The notes under the pieces: generated by a model
Databases searched by the model: none
What the model saw: the letters and a program-made list of their open reading frames with translations, nothing else
Told to the model about the DNA's origin: nothing
Source: Paraspadella gotoi
Taxonomy: Eukaryota > Chaetognatha
Length of the DNA: 64,000 nucleotides
Reading direction: 5' to 3'
NCBI GenBank assembly: GCA_051294375.1
Contig: CM119264.1
Location: forward strand, 3,205,575 to 3,269,574
Part shown: piece after piece, positions 31,651 to 41,551 of the stretch
How positions within the stretch are numbered: the first letter of the stretch is position 1
Layout of the letters: each line of letters begins with the position of its first letter
Translations under genes and position numbers: made by a program

Positions 31651-32894
31651 TTTTTTTCCCGGATTTTTTCATTAATTTTCTTCGATAACTAGCAGGCTCG
31701 ATCAATACTACTTTTAAGATTTTTTTTGATTGTTTAAATAAAAACTTCTAAATTTTCAGTTTTAGATAACAATAAATACGTTTTGTGTGTTTTTTTTTCT
31801 AAGAACTTCACGCCTTCAAAGTTTATATACTACTATGTTTATGTCTCTGTTTAGATATGTCGCTCCGCGCTTAAAAAAAAATCCGAAGAACAAGCGGTTT
31901 CTGATAATTTTGGTTCCTGGCAATTTTTGCACCAGTAGCGCAGTAAATATTACAAAACCATGGATGATTTCTAAAACTGCAGTGTTTGGGCTATCCAACG
32001 CCGCCGGAACAAAGAAAATCCATAAAGGTCTTGACTAAAAAATACTGAAAATAAACACGGCGCTTAGTCTGAATTTTTTTAAATTTTTTTTTTATTTGCG
32101 ATATTTACTGTATAAGTCAAATAAATATACAGCAGTCATGCACTGATTCCGATTCTGTTGGGTTTAGCCTAACTTTCAAGCACATAACGAAAAAAATAAA
32201 TTGACCTCATAGTAAGAAATAATAGCAATTAATCCAATTTTTTTTCTCAAAATTTGTTGTCACTTTTGTTTCTTACTGTTTTTGCCAAACATGCCCTTTA
32301 AAATTATAAAAATAAAGATTAGCTAATGAAACTACAATGTCTTAGGTACATTTCGTTGCCGGAACAAAGAAAATTCATTTATACCATAGTATCAATATGG
32401 AGCCTTGAAATAACTCATTTTCTTTGCAATTTACCCCTTTATTGATAAAAGCCTTGTATTATAATAAAAAATAAAAACAACATTTTTACCATACAGCTAC
32501 ATGCATTAGCGTGTTATTAAAAGAGTGTAGTGCTTTTTTTAATAAAAAAATGTTATATTAATATAGCTAACGGGCATTATGCAAAGGTTTTAATTTGCAC
32601 CTGAAGATGACAAAAATTTAAAAATCTGATAATATAGCCTTTTAGCCCTATGTCAGTAGTTTTTAAATCAGCCGGAACAAAGTTTGAACTCCTAAATTTT
32701 CATATTTAAATCATATGTTTTTTAACGTTCCTACATGAATTTTTTATTTTTTTTTGTTTTCAACAAAATGATAATTCATTATCCTTAGTAATTATATAAA
32801 CATTTGAGGTATAGAAAATTTTTGTTTATATCAGAAACATAATTCAATCTTTTCTCTTTCAGAATCTATATTTATTTATTTTTTTAAATACAGC

Positions 32895-33334
32895 CAAGTG
32901 TGTTTAATTTAATTTCAAAAGTTGTTATACTTTTGACTAAGATTCCGATCCAGATTTTAAAAAAATCCGTGGAAATATTTAAGAAAAATTATATGGAAAA
33001 GATGCCCCATAATTTATGCTTCAATATGATACCAGTCTCATCGTTCTATCATTTTTCGTTTAAAAGATATTAAAGAAAATCAATTTTTTTGTTACCAATT
33101 AAGACACTCAGCCAAAGCTAAAAATTTAAGTGGAACCAAAAAGAAAATTTAACGAACGCAGATTTGTTTTAAAAATTGGGCATGGAAAATGACCATTTTT
33201 TGTAGATTATTTTTCAACGCGTGAGTCAATTGATTTGAAATGTTACATCAATAATATTGACATCATTTCCTATCAGTAAATGTAAAAATATTTAAAATAA
33301 CATTATAAATGACCAGATAACTGTCTGTTATAAA
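32895..33334. other. Unassigned spacer after the tandem duplication
   Basis: AT-rich, with no reading frame or repeat I can support. Confidence 0.4.
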
Positions 33335-33686
33335 TTTCAAAATGTTTTTCAAATATTCTCAAATTTACCAGTATTCTTTTTCTCTTTTTTTTCTTGAGAG
33401 CCCTTCACAATTTTAAAAAAAATATTTATATCACAATCTCTTTTGCACTCACAAAATATGCCAATAAAATTAAAAAAAAGTCATTGTGTCACCCAAATAA
33501 AACTTTATTTCGTTAACTATTTCAGATTGTAACAAATAGAAAGATGGTACACAATTACATTGTGTGAGATTGTCAATGTCTTCAAAGAATTAAAAAAAAA
33601 AATTCAGGCTCGAATATTTCCCGTCGGAGTTTTTGTTTCCATCGCGGATCCGAACATTCGACGGAGAAAGAAAACCTTAAATATGA
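33335..33686. repeat. Dispersed copy of 990-1345
   Basis: This matches the start-of-window segment at about 90 percent by eye, including GAGAGCCCTTCACAATTTT, AGATGGTACACAATTACATT and CATCGCGGATCCGAACATTC. Homology stops at CTTAAATAT. A GAAA-rich microsatellite follows at 33840-33915. Confidence 0.75.
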
Positions 33687-33861
33687 AGAGGGTAGTTAAA
33701 TATGATGGAGAGTTGGGTGGGTAAACAGGAAAATGGTGGGAAAAAAAATAATGAAAGAAAGAGATAAAAATAAGTAATGATTGAATAATTCAAATTAAAA
33801 AAAAATTGAATGATAGAAATAAGGAAAAAATGGAAATTAAAAAGAAAGAAAAAAAGAAAGT

Positions 33862-33893
<32 letters not shown>

Positions 33894-33922
33894 AAAAAAG
33901 GAAGAGAGAAAGAAAGTATGAA

Positions 33923-34020
33923 CTATGAAAGAACCTTGAAATCAACCTGAACGCCAGCTGTAACTGCGATGACGACAATTTGTAGAAGGCTCCATTCCAT
34001 CACCCAAGCGTTGTTTGATT
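33923..34020 (-). CDS. p24/TMED family protein, transmembrane exon
   Basis: The acceptor TTTCTTTCTTTTAAAG sets the exon start at 34020, and the split codon G|AA joins the upstream exon in phase. It encodes E then SNNAWVMEWSLLQIVVIAV and TAGVQVDFKVLS, stop at 33923. This matches the end of p24/TMED cargo receptors: an E-S/G-N motif, a V-x-x-WS start, one membrane helix and a VQV after it. These proteins cycle between ER and Golgi and help load COPI/COPII vesicles. The usual cytoplasmic FF/KK tail is absent, so the real last exon may use a donor at CAG|GTTGAT and lie further left. Confidence 0.7.
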
Positions 34021-34972
34021 CTTTAAAAGAAAGAAACGAATTGTAACAAGCAAATCAATCTATTGATTAATCAATCTAATAAACAATGACCAGTCAATCA
34101 ATCAATTGATAAACAAAATAATTTTCGATCTACCAATCAACCAATAAAACTGTAATTAATTTTATCAATCAATCAATTGATTATTATTTTAATCATCACA
34201 GATGGAATCAGAACCAAGAATGAAATCGGATGGTTTCATGTTGAAATCTCTGTCTACTTACTTAAATGCAACTGTGAGAGAACCTTGCTTTGTATTTATA
34301 TATATATACATGGCGGAACAAGGTAAAAACTAAGAGTTCTGTCATATAAATAACGTTAAAGCATCCCTGTGGGATAACGAAATTAAAAAAAAATTAAGAT
34401 TTTATGCATAGTTAATAACATAGAAGCATTTAAAGTTTATCGTATTACTATTATTATAAATCATGAAAATCTTATATTTCAAATTCAGAATTTTTAGGTA
34501 GAGCTTGCAAAAATAAAAAAAAATATTATTACAAGAATTCCAAATTTTTATGTTTTATTGGTTAAAATTAGCAAAAACTATAAAAATTATGGTATGATGA
34601 TGATGATTTTTAAGGGTGTTTTCCCTTATTTGACCCACTTATCATCGAAATATTGAAAAACGAATTATACTTTGTGTAGACAACTTTTTATGGGCTATCT
34701 AAATACGTTCTTAAAAAATAATTTTTTTACAAAACATTTTTTTTCATTGCCTATGCGTTTATAAATATTTAAATACTTCAACGTTATACTGTGCTTCACT
34801 AGTTATAAAAGTGATAGTAAATATTGATTAAGTATATGGACAAATGAATTTTATATGACAGAACTTCTAATGGTAAAAAGGGATCAAATTTAACCCGCCC
34901 TAATATACATATTAATAATTTATTAAAAATATAATAAGATGAACACTAATCTCCCCCCGCTCCCTTTTTAAC

Positions 34973-35102
34973 CTCCGACGTAGTAATCGGCGAGCATGTG
35001 CATCCTCGAGATTGTCTGATGGTAAGTCATGTTCATGAACCGCTCTCCTAATCTCTCCATCGTCTCTCTCGTTTTCTGGGTAAGGTCGTCGAATTCTTCC
35101 AC
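34973..35102 (-). CDS. p24/TMED family protein, coiled-coil exon
   Basis: Acceptor TTATTTCAG|GTGG at 35103, donor G|GTTAAA at 34972 (weak), exon of 130 bp. It encodes VEEFDDLTQKTRETMERLG then ERFMNMTYHQTISRMHMLADYYVG. The position between a GOLD-like exon and the membrane exon matches the coiled-coil stalk of p24 proteins. If the donor were ignored the frame would stop three bases later (TAA 34968-34970). A pseudogene copy exists at 5925-6100. Confidence 0.65.
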
Positions 35103-35242
35103 CTGAAATAACACGTAGGATGAGTAAGAGGTTGGGATGTCCTCTTTATCTTTCCTAAACTATCTCGCGTTCAAACGCGAATGACAAAAACGAAATCATA
35201 CCTTAAATTAGAAATCTACTATGAAATTAAATTCAATAGGGG

Positions 35243-35267
35243 NNNNNNNNNNNNNNNNNNNNNNNNN
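35243..35267. other. Assembly gap, 25 N
   Basis: Placeholder gap inside the p24 gene, between the coiled-coil and GOLD exons. The exon expected there, by p24 architecture and by phase (must enter in phase 1 and leave in phase 0), was not found and may be missing in the gap. Confidence 0.95.
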
Positions 35268-35482
35268 CAAGAAGAGTTAAAATATTAAAAATATATATAT
35301 AGGAGTAATTAGGAGGTAATAGATGACGATTTGTTGTGATCCTATGTTCAATTGTTTTTAAAAAAGATGTCTAAATTTTCGTTTGAGCAGGGTGCTTAAT
35401 TCCAAGATTATCTTAACCACCTTACTATGAGTTAGTCTACCCGCTACTTAAATGTTAGACTCATTATGATAATAAGCGGTAC

Positions 35483-35850
35483 GTGAGGCTGAAGATGACT
35501 GTTCCGTAACTCTATAACCCCTCATAGACACCATGGAACGGGTTCCCTGGCTTGGAAACCAGGCTGAGCGGTTTGCACATTGCCCCCAAGGCGCTTACGG
35601 TTGGTTTCGTCCTCCCACTAGTTCACTTCTATAGAGTTTCTCGGTTACGAGCTTCCGCAGGGGTAGGTTTACCCAAACCCAAATAGTTGCACTTAGAATA
35701 TTTGGAAGGTTTGGGATTTGAACCCACGGTATCTAAGGTTATTCTGACAGGGCCGGGTGAGTAGTGGTCATTGAGCTGATTAGGGCTTATTACTCAAAGA
35801 CCACCAGTGGTCACAATCTGAAGGTGTATGATTTCTAAGTATGGGGTGAA
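35483..35850 (-). mobile_element. SINE-like unit 1 (tRNA-derived head)
   Basis: The minus strand carries a pol III B-box-like GGGTTCAAATCCC near 35727-35740, as in a tRNA T-arm, and possibly an A-box-like AATCAGCTCAATGACC about 55 bp before it. Its far end shares AGTTACGGA.CAGTCATCTTCAGCCTCAC with unit 2. It lies in an intron of the p24 gene, on the same strand. It does not fold into a full tRNA by eye. Confidence 0.5.
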
Positions 35851-36027
35851 AACCTAGCAATCCTCCAGCTACATGCCCCCCGAGATGTAACCACCCTTGC
35901 TACTGGCTTCTCAGTGGAGGGTGTAGAGAGGCAAAATATCGTCAGTCCTGAGAGCACGCAATGTGGCCTGCAGTCACGAAAGCTCATGGAATACGGACTC
36001 GATCAGGATGCTCACCAGTGTGGAGAA

Positions 36028-36310
36028 GGACAATCGGTGAGGCTGAAGATGACTGAGTCCGTAACTTCTATAACCCCTCTTAAGCAGCCATAGGAACGGG
36101 TCGCGCTGGGCGGGCAAAGCCGGAAAGCTTGTAGGGTTTCGCGAGCCCCATGCGGCTGTAACAGGGCCGTCCTCAGATAGCGGTATCCGTTATACCCACG
36201 ATCACACCAGGACTTCGCGTAGGGTAGTGGGATCCCGGTTGGGATTCGAACCGGGAGACTTCATATGGTCATGAGCCTGATGGCTTTACTGTAATGAATC
36301 CAAGAGCGAT
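36028..36310 (-). mobile_element. SINE-like unit 2 (tRNA-derived head)
   Basis: The minus strand has AAAGCCATCAGGCTCATGACC (anticodon-arm-like) followed by a B box, CCGGTTCGAATCCC, at 36242-36257. Its far end has the same core as unit 1: GAGGGGTTATAGAAGTTACG then GACTCAGTCATCTTCAGCC. The stretch 35851-36027 between the units is G+C-richer and may be part of the same family's body. Head-plus-shared-core structure fits a SINE. Confidence 0.55.
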
Positions 36311-36940
36311 CTATCTATACGTAAAGTGTAATATGATTCTAGCGGGGTGAACCTAGGCATATTGCCTCGACTAACATATATTCACGTGACCATTTTAAGA
36401 AATTGCAGTATTATGATCGATGTGAGTCGAGAAACATCACTTGGTTATTTTGTAGTCAATGCTTATGAATTAAGCGATCATCGTCTCATTGATCGATACT
36501 GTCAATACTTTATACTTTAGTACTCAATTGCTTTAATGAATAAGCGCATCATCACTGTTACCTCAGCGCAAAACTTAAAAACTTGTTTCTTCCTGTTTCC
36601 GCGTTCCTGCCTTCTTATGTTTCTCTTTTATTTTTGTTTCTCTTTCTTTGACTTTCTTGTTTTGTATTTCCATCCTTGTTTCTCTGTTCCTCCTTCTCGA
36701 CCTGTTTCGACTCTTCTCGTCTCACTTCAACCCGCTTCCGGCGTTCGATTTCGGAATTAACGAAGGCCCTGACGAAGAAGAAAACGAAAGTTTCTCGCAC
36801 ACACACGAATTCGTATTTTCCTGAAATAAAAACAAACTATGGATGAAACAAAAAGGAAAGTCACAAAACGCATTTTTAGGCCGAAAAGATAAGAAGGATC
36901 ATATCCGAAAAAAAATACCCTTTGTGAATTAATAAATAGG
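36311..36940. other. Unassigned intronic stretch
   Basis: Non-coding as far as I can see. A CT/TTTC-rich stretch lies at 36585-36720. A possible minus-strand acceptor (TTCTTCTTCGTCAG at about 36770) leads into a Lys/Glu/Arg-rich frame (36615-36770), but it does not join the GOLD exon in frame and shows no p24 similarity. Confidence 0.4.
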
Positions 36941-36949
36941 GGACCACGA

Positions 36950-37290
36950 ACCTTGCGCCCATTAAGCCCAAAGGATTGAAGCCCATACATATCCAGAGTA
37001 TCCCTATGGGCCAAAATTCTTATGGTTACCAGTCCTAAAGTGGGCCACAATAATGACCTGGGCACCAATCCTATGGGCCCTAATCCTATGGGCGTATTCT
37101 TTGTTGTAAATCAAATCTTAAGTAGGAAGCGAAATCCCTACATTGGGCAGAAATATACGGAGGCCCAATTCTAATTTGGCGCAATCCTACATGGGAACAA
37201 TCCTGCGGCTATAATTATAAGTGGGCTCAACACTGAGGGCGAAATTTTCTGGGTGCAATTCTACGTGGGTACAATCCTAATGGAATACAA
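36950..37290. repeat. Degenerate minisatellite, CAATCCTA..GGGC type
   Basis: Irregular repeats of a 15-25 bp motif such as CCAATCCTATGGGC, GCAATCCTACATGGG, ACAATCCTGCGG and CAATTCTACGTGGG. Spacing varies. The minus-strand frame through it (36757-37068) is not a gene. Confidence 0.65.
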
Positions 37291-37486
37291 TTTATAAAAT
37301 GTGATATTAATAACGGAATTTATAAAATTCATTTTTACTTTAATTAAAGAATTTTTATATCTGCATTTTTTTATAGGCCTTCCGGTTCCATTAGGATTGT
37401 AAATATTAAGTTTATTCGCCATTATAACTTTTTCCAATGTCTTCTCGCGCCCAGATTTCCAACGCCTCTCATTCCCCTCCCCTTAC

Positions 37487-37672
37487 CAACGTCCTCACCG
37501 AAGCAAAAAGCGACGACGTCCTCCTTGTCGAAGATCTTCTCCCAACTTCCGTCGACGACCGAATTGAACTTCTTCAAGATCTCGTTGGAGGAGTCGACGA
37601 CGAAGAGGCTCACGTCCCGATCTCCACCGCTCAGGACTTCGAAGCCGAGATTGACTTGAGCGCCGGCGCGGA
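37487..37672 (-). CDS. p24/TMED-type GOLD domain exon
   Basis: The acceptor (pyrimidine run then TTCCAAG) fixes the start at 37672, and donor TTG|GTAAGG follows at 37486. The exon is 186 bp, 62 codons, phase 1 at both ends. It encodes AGAQVNLGFEVLSGGDRDVS, then LFVVDSSNEIL and VDGSWEKIF, ending VVAFCFG. GG-D-DV, V-D-S/P-x-x-x-x-L and the closing CF are the hallmarks of the GOLD domain that p24 proteins use in cargo binding. Codon use is G+C-rich at third positions. The antisense frame on the plus strand (37437-37754) is a shadow. The signal-peptide exon upstream was not found. Confidence 0.7.
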
Positions 37673-37754
37673 CTTGGAAGAGAGGGGGGGGGGGTTGTGG
37701 GGAAGTGGTGGGGGTGGATTAGTGAAGGATAGGGCGGATAGAAAGGGAGGATAG

Positions 37755-38324
37755 AAAGGATGGATAGAAAGGGTGGTGGTTAAATAAGGTGCCGGTGACT
37801 CGTTTGTTTTAATACTTGTTATGAATCTGTATATACTACCATCGCAGGAGACTCAACCTCACCTAAAGTGAAATCAAATATAAAGCAGAAGCGAAATCAA
37901 AATCGGATCGGTGAGAGAGTCTTGATAAAAAGGTTAAAGGGTCTCGCAATTTTATTTTTTTGTTGGAGTCCTGATTGAAAGCTTGCAGGGACCTGCTATG
38001 TCATTATCTTGTAAGAGTGATGGAGGCCTTAAACCACCAAAGCCTGTCCAAAGTCAGGGGCAAAATAGCTAATTTATTAAATGAATGGATGATTTTTATA
38101 TTGGTTGTACCAATTTTATGTTCTCACACTTAAATATTAATTTTAAATAGATAACTGAATAATGGGACGCAGGAATTACTCCCAAGTTTACAATTTAAAA
38201 TGCTTAAGCCAAAGCTTCACTCAATTATTGACGAGAAAGAGAAGAAAATTCATTTTAAAAAGATTTTACTTTATTTTTCAATAAAGAAACTCGTGACTCG
38301 TGTTGCAGCGAGGACGTCGCTTCA
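37755..38324. other. Unassigned stretch
   Basis: G-rich run at 37682-37696 and GGATAGAAAGG repeats at 37725-37775, then plain AT-rich sequence. No gene recognised. Confidence 0.4.
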
Positions 38325-38800
38325 TTTAACGCTCTGTTGACTCCGCCTTTGCCGACTCTGCCTTTGCCGACTCTGCCTTTGCCGACTGTGTCATTGCCGA
38401 CTCTGCCTTTGCCGACTCTGCCTTTGCATTTTTTTCGACTCTGCCTTTGCCTTTTTCTTGTACGTCTGGCTTTGTATAGAATCTGCCTTTGCCGATTCTG
38501 CTTTCCCCCGATTCTGCCTTTGGCCGATTCTGCCTTGCCGACTCTGCTTTGCCTTTTTTGTTGACTCTGCCTTTGAAGAATCTGCCTTTGCCGATCTGCC
38601 TTGCCGATTCTGCCTTTGCCGATTCTGCCTTTGCGACTTCTGCCTTTGCCCTTTTTTGACTCTTGCCTTTGAAGAATCTGCCTTTCTGCCCCAACTCCTG
38701 GCTTTGCAACTCTGTCTTTGGCCGAACTCCTGCTTTTGGCCGGCCTCTGGCCTTTCCGTCGACTTCATGCCTCCCTGCCGAATCCGCCGTCTTGGCCAAC
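38325..38800. repeat. 15-bp minisatellite reading (AKAES)n on the minus strand
   Basis: Units of GCCTTTGCCGACTCT occur in clean blocks and in a higher-order arrangement with CTTTGAAGAATCTGCC. Read on the minus strand the unit gives a Lys-Ala-Glu-Ser-Ala repeat, open for 157 codons (38799-38326), with recurring IGKGRFFKGR-like linkers. Unit length is a multiple of three, so the frame survives unit changes. No start context, splice sites or homologue are evident, so coding is possible but not shown. Confidence 0.7.
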
Positions 38801-39325
38801 GTTGCAGTTAATGCCGACCTTGCCCAATGCCCACCATGCCAGGCATGTCGACTTTCAGAGCAAAGATACGAAGGGCGTCTTTTTGGAGGAAAGAAAAGCC
38901 TTTGAATTTTTTAAACCGATGACGACGACAACGACGACGACGACGACGACGATGAGGGTGATGATGATAACGGGAGAATATAATGTCTTTGTCCACAAAC
39001 AAAGATGGGGAAGTCAACAATGTTTCGTTATTCTCTATAAATGGTTCTTCTTTGACTTTATGTTACTCGTGCTTCAATCTTTGATGCGCCGGTCATGTTT
39101 CTGCCTGAAAAAAATAACTCAAATATTCATGACTATTTACGATGTAAATAACTGAATGTAACAATTTTATTGTATTCAACCAAATTTTGAGTCAAACTTA
39201 TTTTTTCGATAATAGTTTCTGTGTTACAATGATGTTTGTAAAGACATTATAAAGGGATCGAAAATGTAGCGCTTTTGAGCTCCTTTTTTATTTTATCCTT
39301 TGATTTGAATGTAATGATGACAGGA

Positions 39326-39327
<2 letters not shown>

Positions 39328-39418
<91 letters not shown>
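39328..39418. repeat. (GA)n microsatellite, about 91 bp, uninterrupted
   Basis: Pure GA dinucleotides. The Arg-Glu and Ser-Leu frames through it are artefacts. Confidence 0.95.
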
Positions 39419-39419
<1 letters not shown>

Positions 39420-39788
39420 GAAACCAGGGTCATTTCTCGATCGGAAGTTCTCGTCCTGATTCTTTTTAATTCATTCCTCACTTTTTCCTCCGGGAAAATC
39501 GAATGTAGAGATAACAAAATCCAAAGGAATCGACGAGATTCTTGAGACGTGAGACTCACAGGGTGTGAGATTCACTGCGATTTCGGCGGTAAAGATTCAC
39601 AGGAGCGACCTTGACTCGTATTCGAACGGAGGGTCGATGCGAGGTGGCTTTTTTTTTTAGTCGCAGCGAACTCTTAAGGCGAATTAGGAAATTAAAAGAC
39701 GTAAGAAAAAAAGCAATAACAAAAAACGGATATAAATTAGAGGATTGCGCTCACTTCCTATGGTCATTGCGATGTTCACGACGCCTTA

Positions 39789-39789
<1 letters not shown>

Positions 39790-39821
<32 letters not shown>

Positions 39822-39885
39822 TCTCCTCTCTCTCTCGCCGCCTTCATCTCCTTTCGCGCTCTCTCTATCTCTCTCTCTCTCTGTG
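39790..39885. repeat. Interrupted (CT)n microsatellite
   Basis: CT tracts broken by CCT and CGCCGCC. It sits in a CpG-containing stretch (39420-40130) in which I found no supported exon. Confidence 0.8.
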
Positions 39886-40139
39886 AATTCTTCAAATCTT
39901 CTCTCGCGGTGGATCGCAGTATTCGATGTAATTGTTATTTAGTCGAGAGAAGATTCCCTTGTTTTTTCAATATGTTCGCCTTCGAGATTCAACGGTCTGT
40001 TTTTGGTCGTTTAGATTTTTTATTTGGTGGGAGGATTGATTCGGATTTCGGGGGGGAGGGGGGGCGGCGTTTTGCATTATGCGGCCGGGGGGGGTTGGGT
40101 ACAGAAAACGAGAAATGTTAAGGGCGCTTTCCGCTGATG

Positions 40140-41058
40140 ATAGAGTGTCCGTATATATAGTATATAGTAGTTATATATAGTATAATATAAATCCCAATTT
40201 TGAAGTTTCAAGAACGATAACCGTTCTCAGACGCAATGGAAGATTAAATTAATTTACAGATGCGATATTATAATCCTTTGCTTGGTATTAATAAAAAAAA
40301 AGAAAAGTATGTCTAATAAAATTATGTCTCCTAAGATTGATTCACTTCATGCAAGCAGACGTCATTATCACCTGATTGCATAGGCAGAATGGCACTCAAT
40401 CCCCGATTTCCAAGCAGAGGGGCAATTCACACCGATTCCCCAGCTATGGAAGCCAATCAGGTCATCACATCATTCACAACTCACCGCTCCTCACTTTTTC
40501 GATAGGCGCACTCCTCGGATCCCGCCCCAACCCACATCCTTGAAACTGTGCGCAATGATGAGCTCGCGTTCGAAAATCGAAATCCGGACTCGTTCGTCCA
40601 TGGCAACCGGAGATCAACAACGCGGGCCAGCGAAGATCAAAGGCCGAAAACGAGACGTGAGCTCAAGGATATCGCGTGGACTCTGGCGCCGCCATATTGT
40701 TTTCGTTTTTTTTTTTTAGGGAAGACGACAAACGAGACAACGACGACGCGACCGACGACGAACGACGAACGATCAAAGTGGAAGGAATTCGAAAAAAGAT
40801 ATGAACGACGAACCAAACAATTCGAACAAATAACGAACGCGCGTTCAAACAATCGTAGTAGCCTCGCTGTCTCGCACGTGCGTCGTCCGTCGTCGTCGTC
40901 GTCGTCGTCCGTCTCATTTGAATTCGACAGAAGAATTTTTGGGTGCGAAACATAGAGTTGTTTAGATTTTTCTTTTTTTTTCTTAATTTCCCATCCTTTG
41001 GGATTTTGGCATTTCCATTTCTAATCCTGAAAGAAAGTGAAGCGACGAGAGCAGAGAA

Positions 41059-41094
<36 letters not shown>

Positions 41095-41526
41095 CGAGAC
41101 GACGAGAGAGAGAGAGAAGAAAGAGAGGAGAGAGAGAAGAGAGAGAGAAAAGAAAGAAAGAAAGAAAGAAAGAAAGAAAAGAAAGAGAGAGAATGAGAGA
41201 GTTAAAAAAGAAAATTAAAGGAAGAGAAAGAAAGAGCAGAGACTGAGAGACATAAGGGAAAGAGAGACAGAGGGACTTATCTATAGCGGAACTGAGAGAT
41301 AGACAGACAGATCGTAGACAGAAAAACTGATCAAAGAAGGAGAGAGAGAGAGAATGAGAGAGCAGAGAGAGAGAAGAGAGAAGAGAGAGAAGAGGAAGAA
41401 AGAGAGAGAACAGAGAGAGAGGGGGGTGCGGCACGCCTCGAAAGGTTCGCTTCTATTCCCGCTAGAGATCGACTTTTTCGCGTGGAATGATTGACGTGCG
41501 ACGAGAACAGCTGTCGCTTTGGAAAG
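40140..41526. repeat. Segment repeated at 45.3-47.0 kb, copy A
   Basis: Shared landmarks in order: GTTTCAAGAA..GTAA.CGTTCTCAG, TACGATATTATAAT..CCTTTGC, CCCGCCCCAACCCACAT, GAC/GTC trinucleotide tracts (40735-40780, 40888-40912), a long GA tract (41053-41440) and GAGATCGACTTTTTCGCGTGGAATGATTG. It ends at a 25-N gap. The region is CpG-rich, perhaps a promoter or 5' UTR, but no exon is supported. Confidence 0.75.
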
Positions 41527-41551
41527 NNNNNNNNNNNNNNNNNNNNNNNNN
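41527..41551. other. Assembly gap, 25 N
   Basis: Placeholder gap. The left flank ends in GTCGCTTTGGAAAG; the same sequence at about 47012 continues into GGTTTTCGTGTGATTCGAC, which is different from what follows this gap. Confidence 0.95.

Larger units (their letters stand above)
26928..32894. repeat. Tandem duplication, copy 2
   Basis: Second copy of the unit described at 19666-26927, about 5.97 kb. It lacks the Penelope-like element (intact target AATTAAAAAACCAAA at 28034-28050) but has a private 40-50 bp insertion at 27097-27140. It keeps the XK-related exon open. It ends at AAATACAG, after which the sequence (CCAAGTGTGTTTAATTT) is unique to this side. Confidence 0.9.

Noticed and set aside
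36200-36310. A functional tRNA-Met gene on the minus strand
   Set aside because: A CAT loop and a T-arm are visible, but acceptor and D arms do not pair, and the sequence shares a core with a neighbouring unit, so a SINE head is more likely.
37437-37754. 105-codon plus-strand frame at the GOLD exon
   Set aside because: Antisense to a GOLD-like exon that has matching splice sites and domain motifs; the plus frame ends in a poly-Gly run.
39293-39559. Ser-Leu or Arg-Glu repeat proteins at GA/CT tracts (also 12.0, 25.1, 41.1, 46.5, 48.1, 57.6 and 63.9 kb)
   Set aside because: Dinucleotide repeats are open in all frames; no start context, splice sites or conserved flanks.
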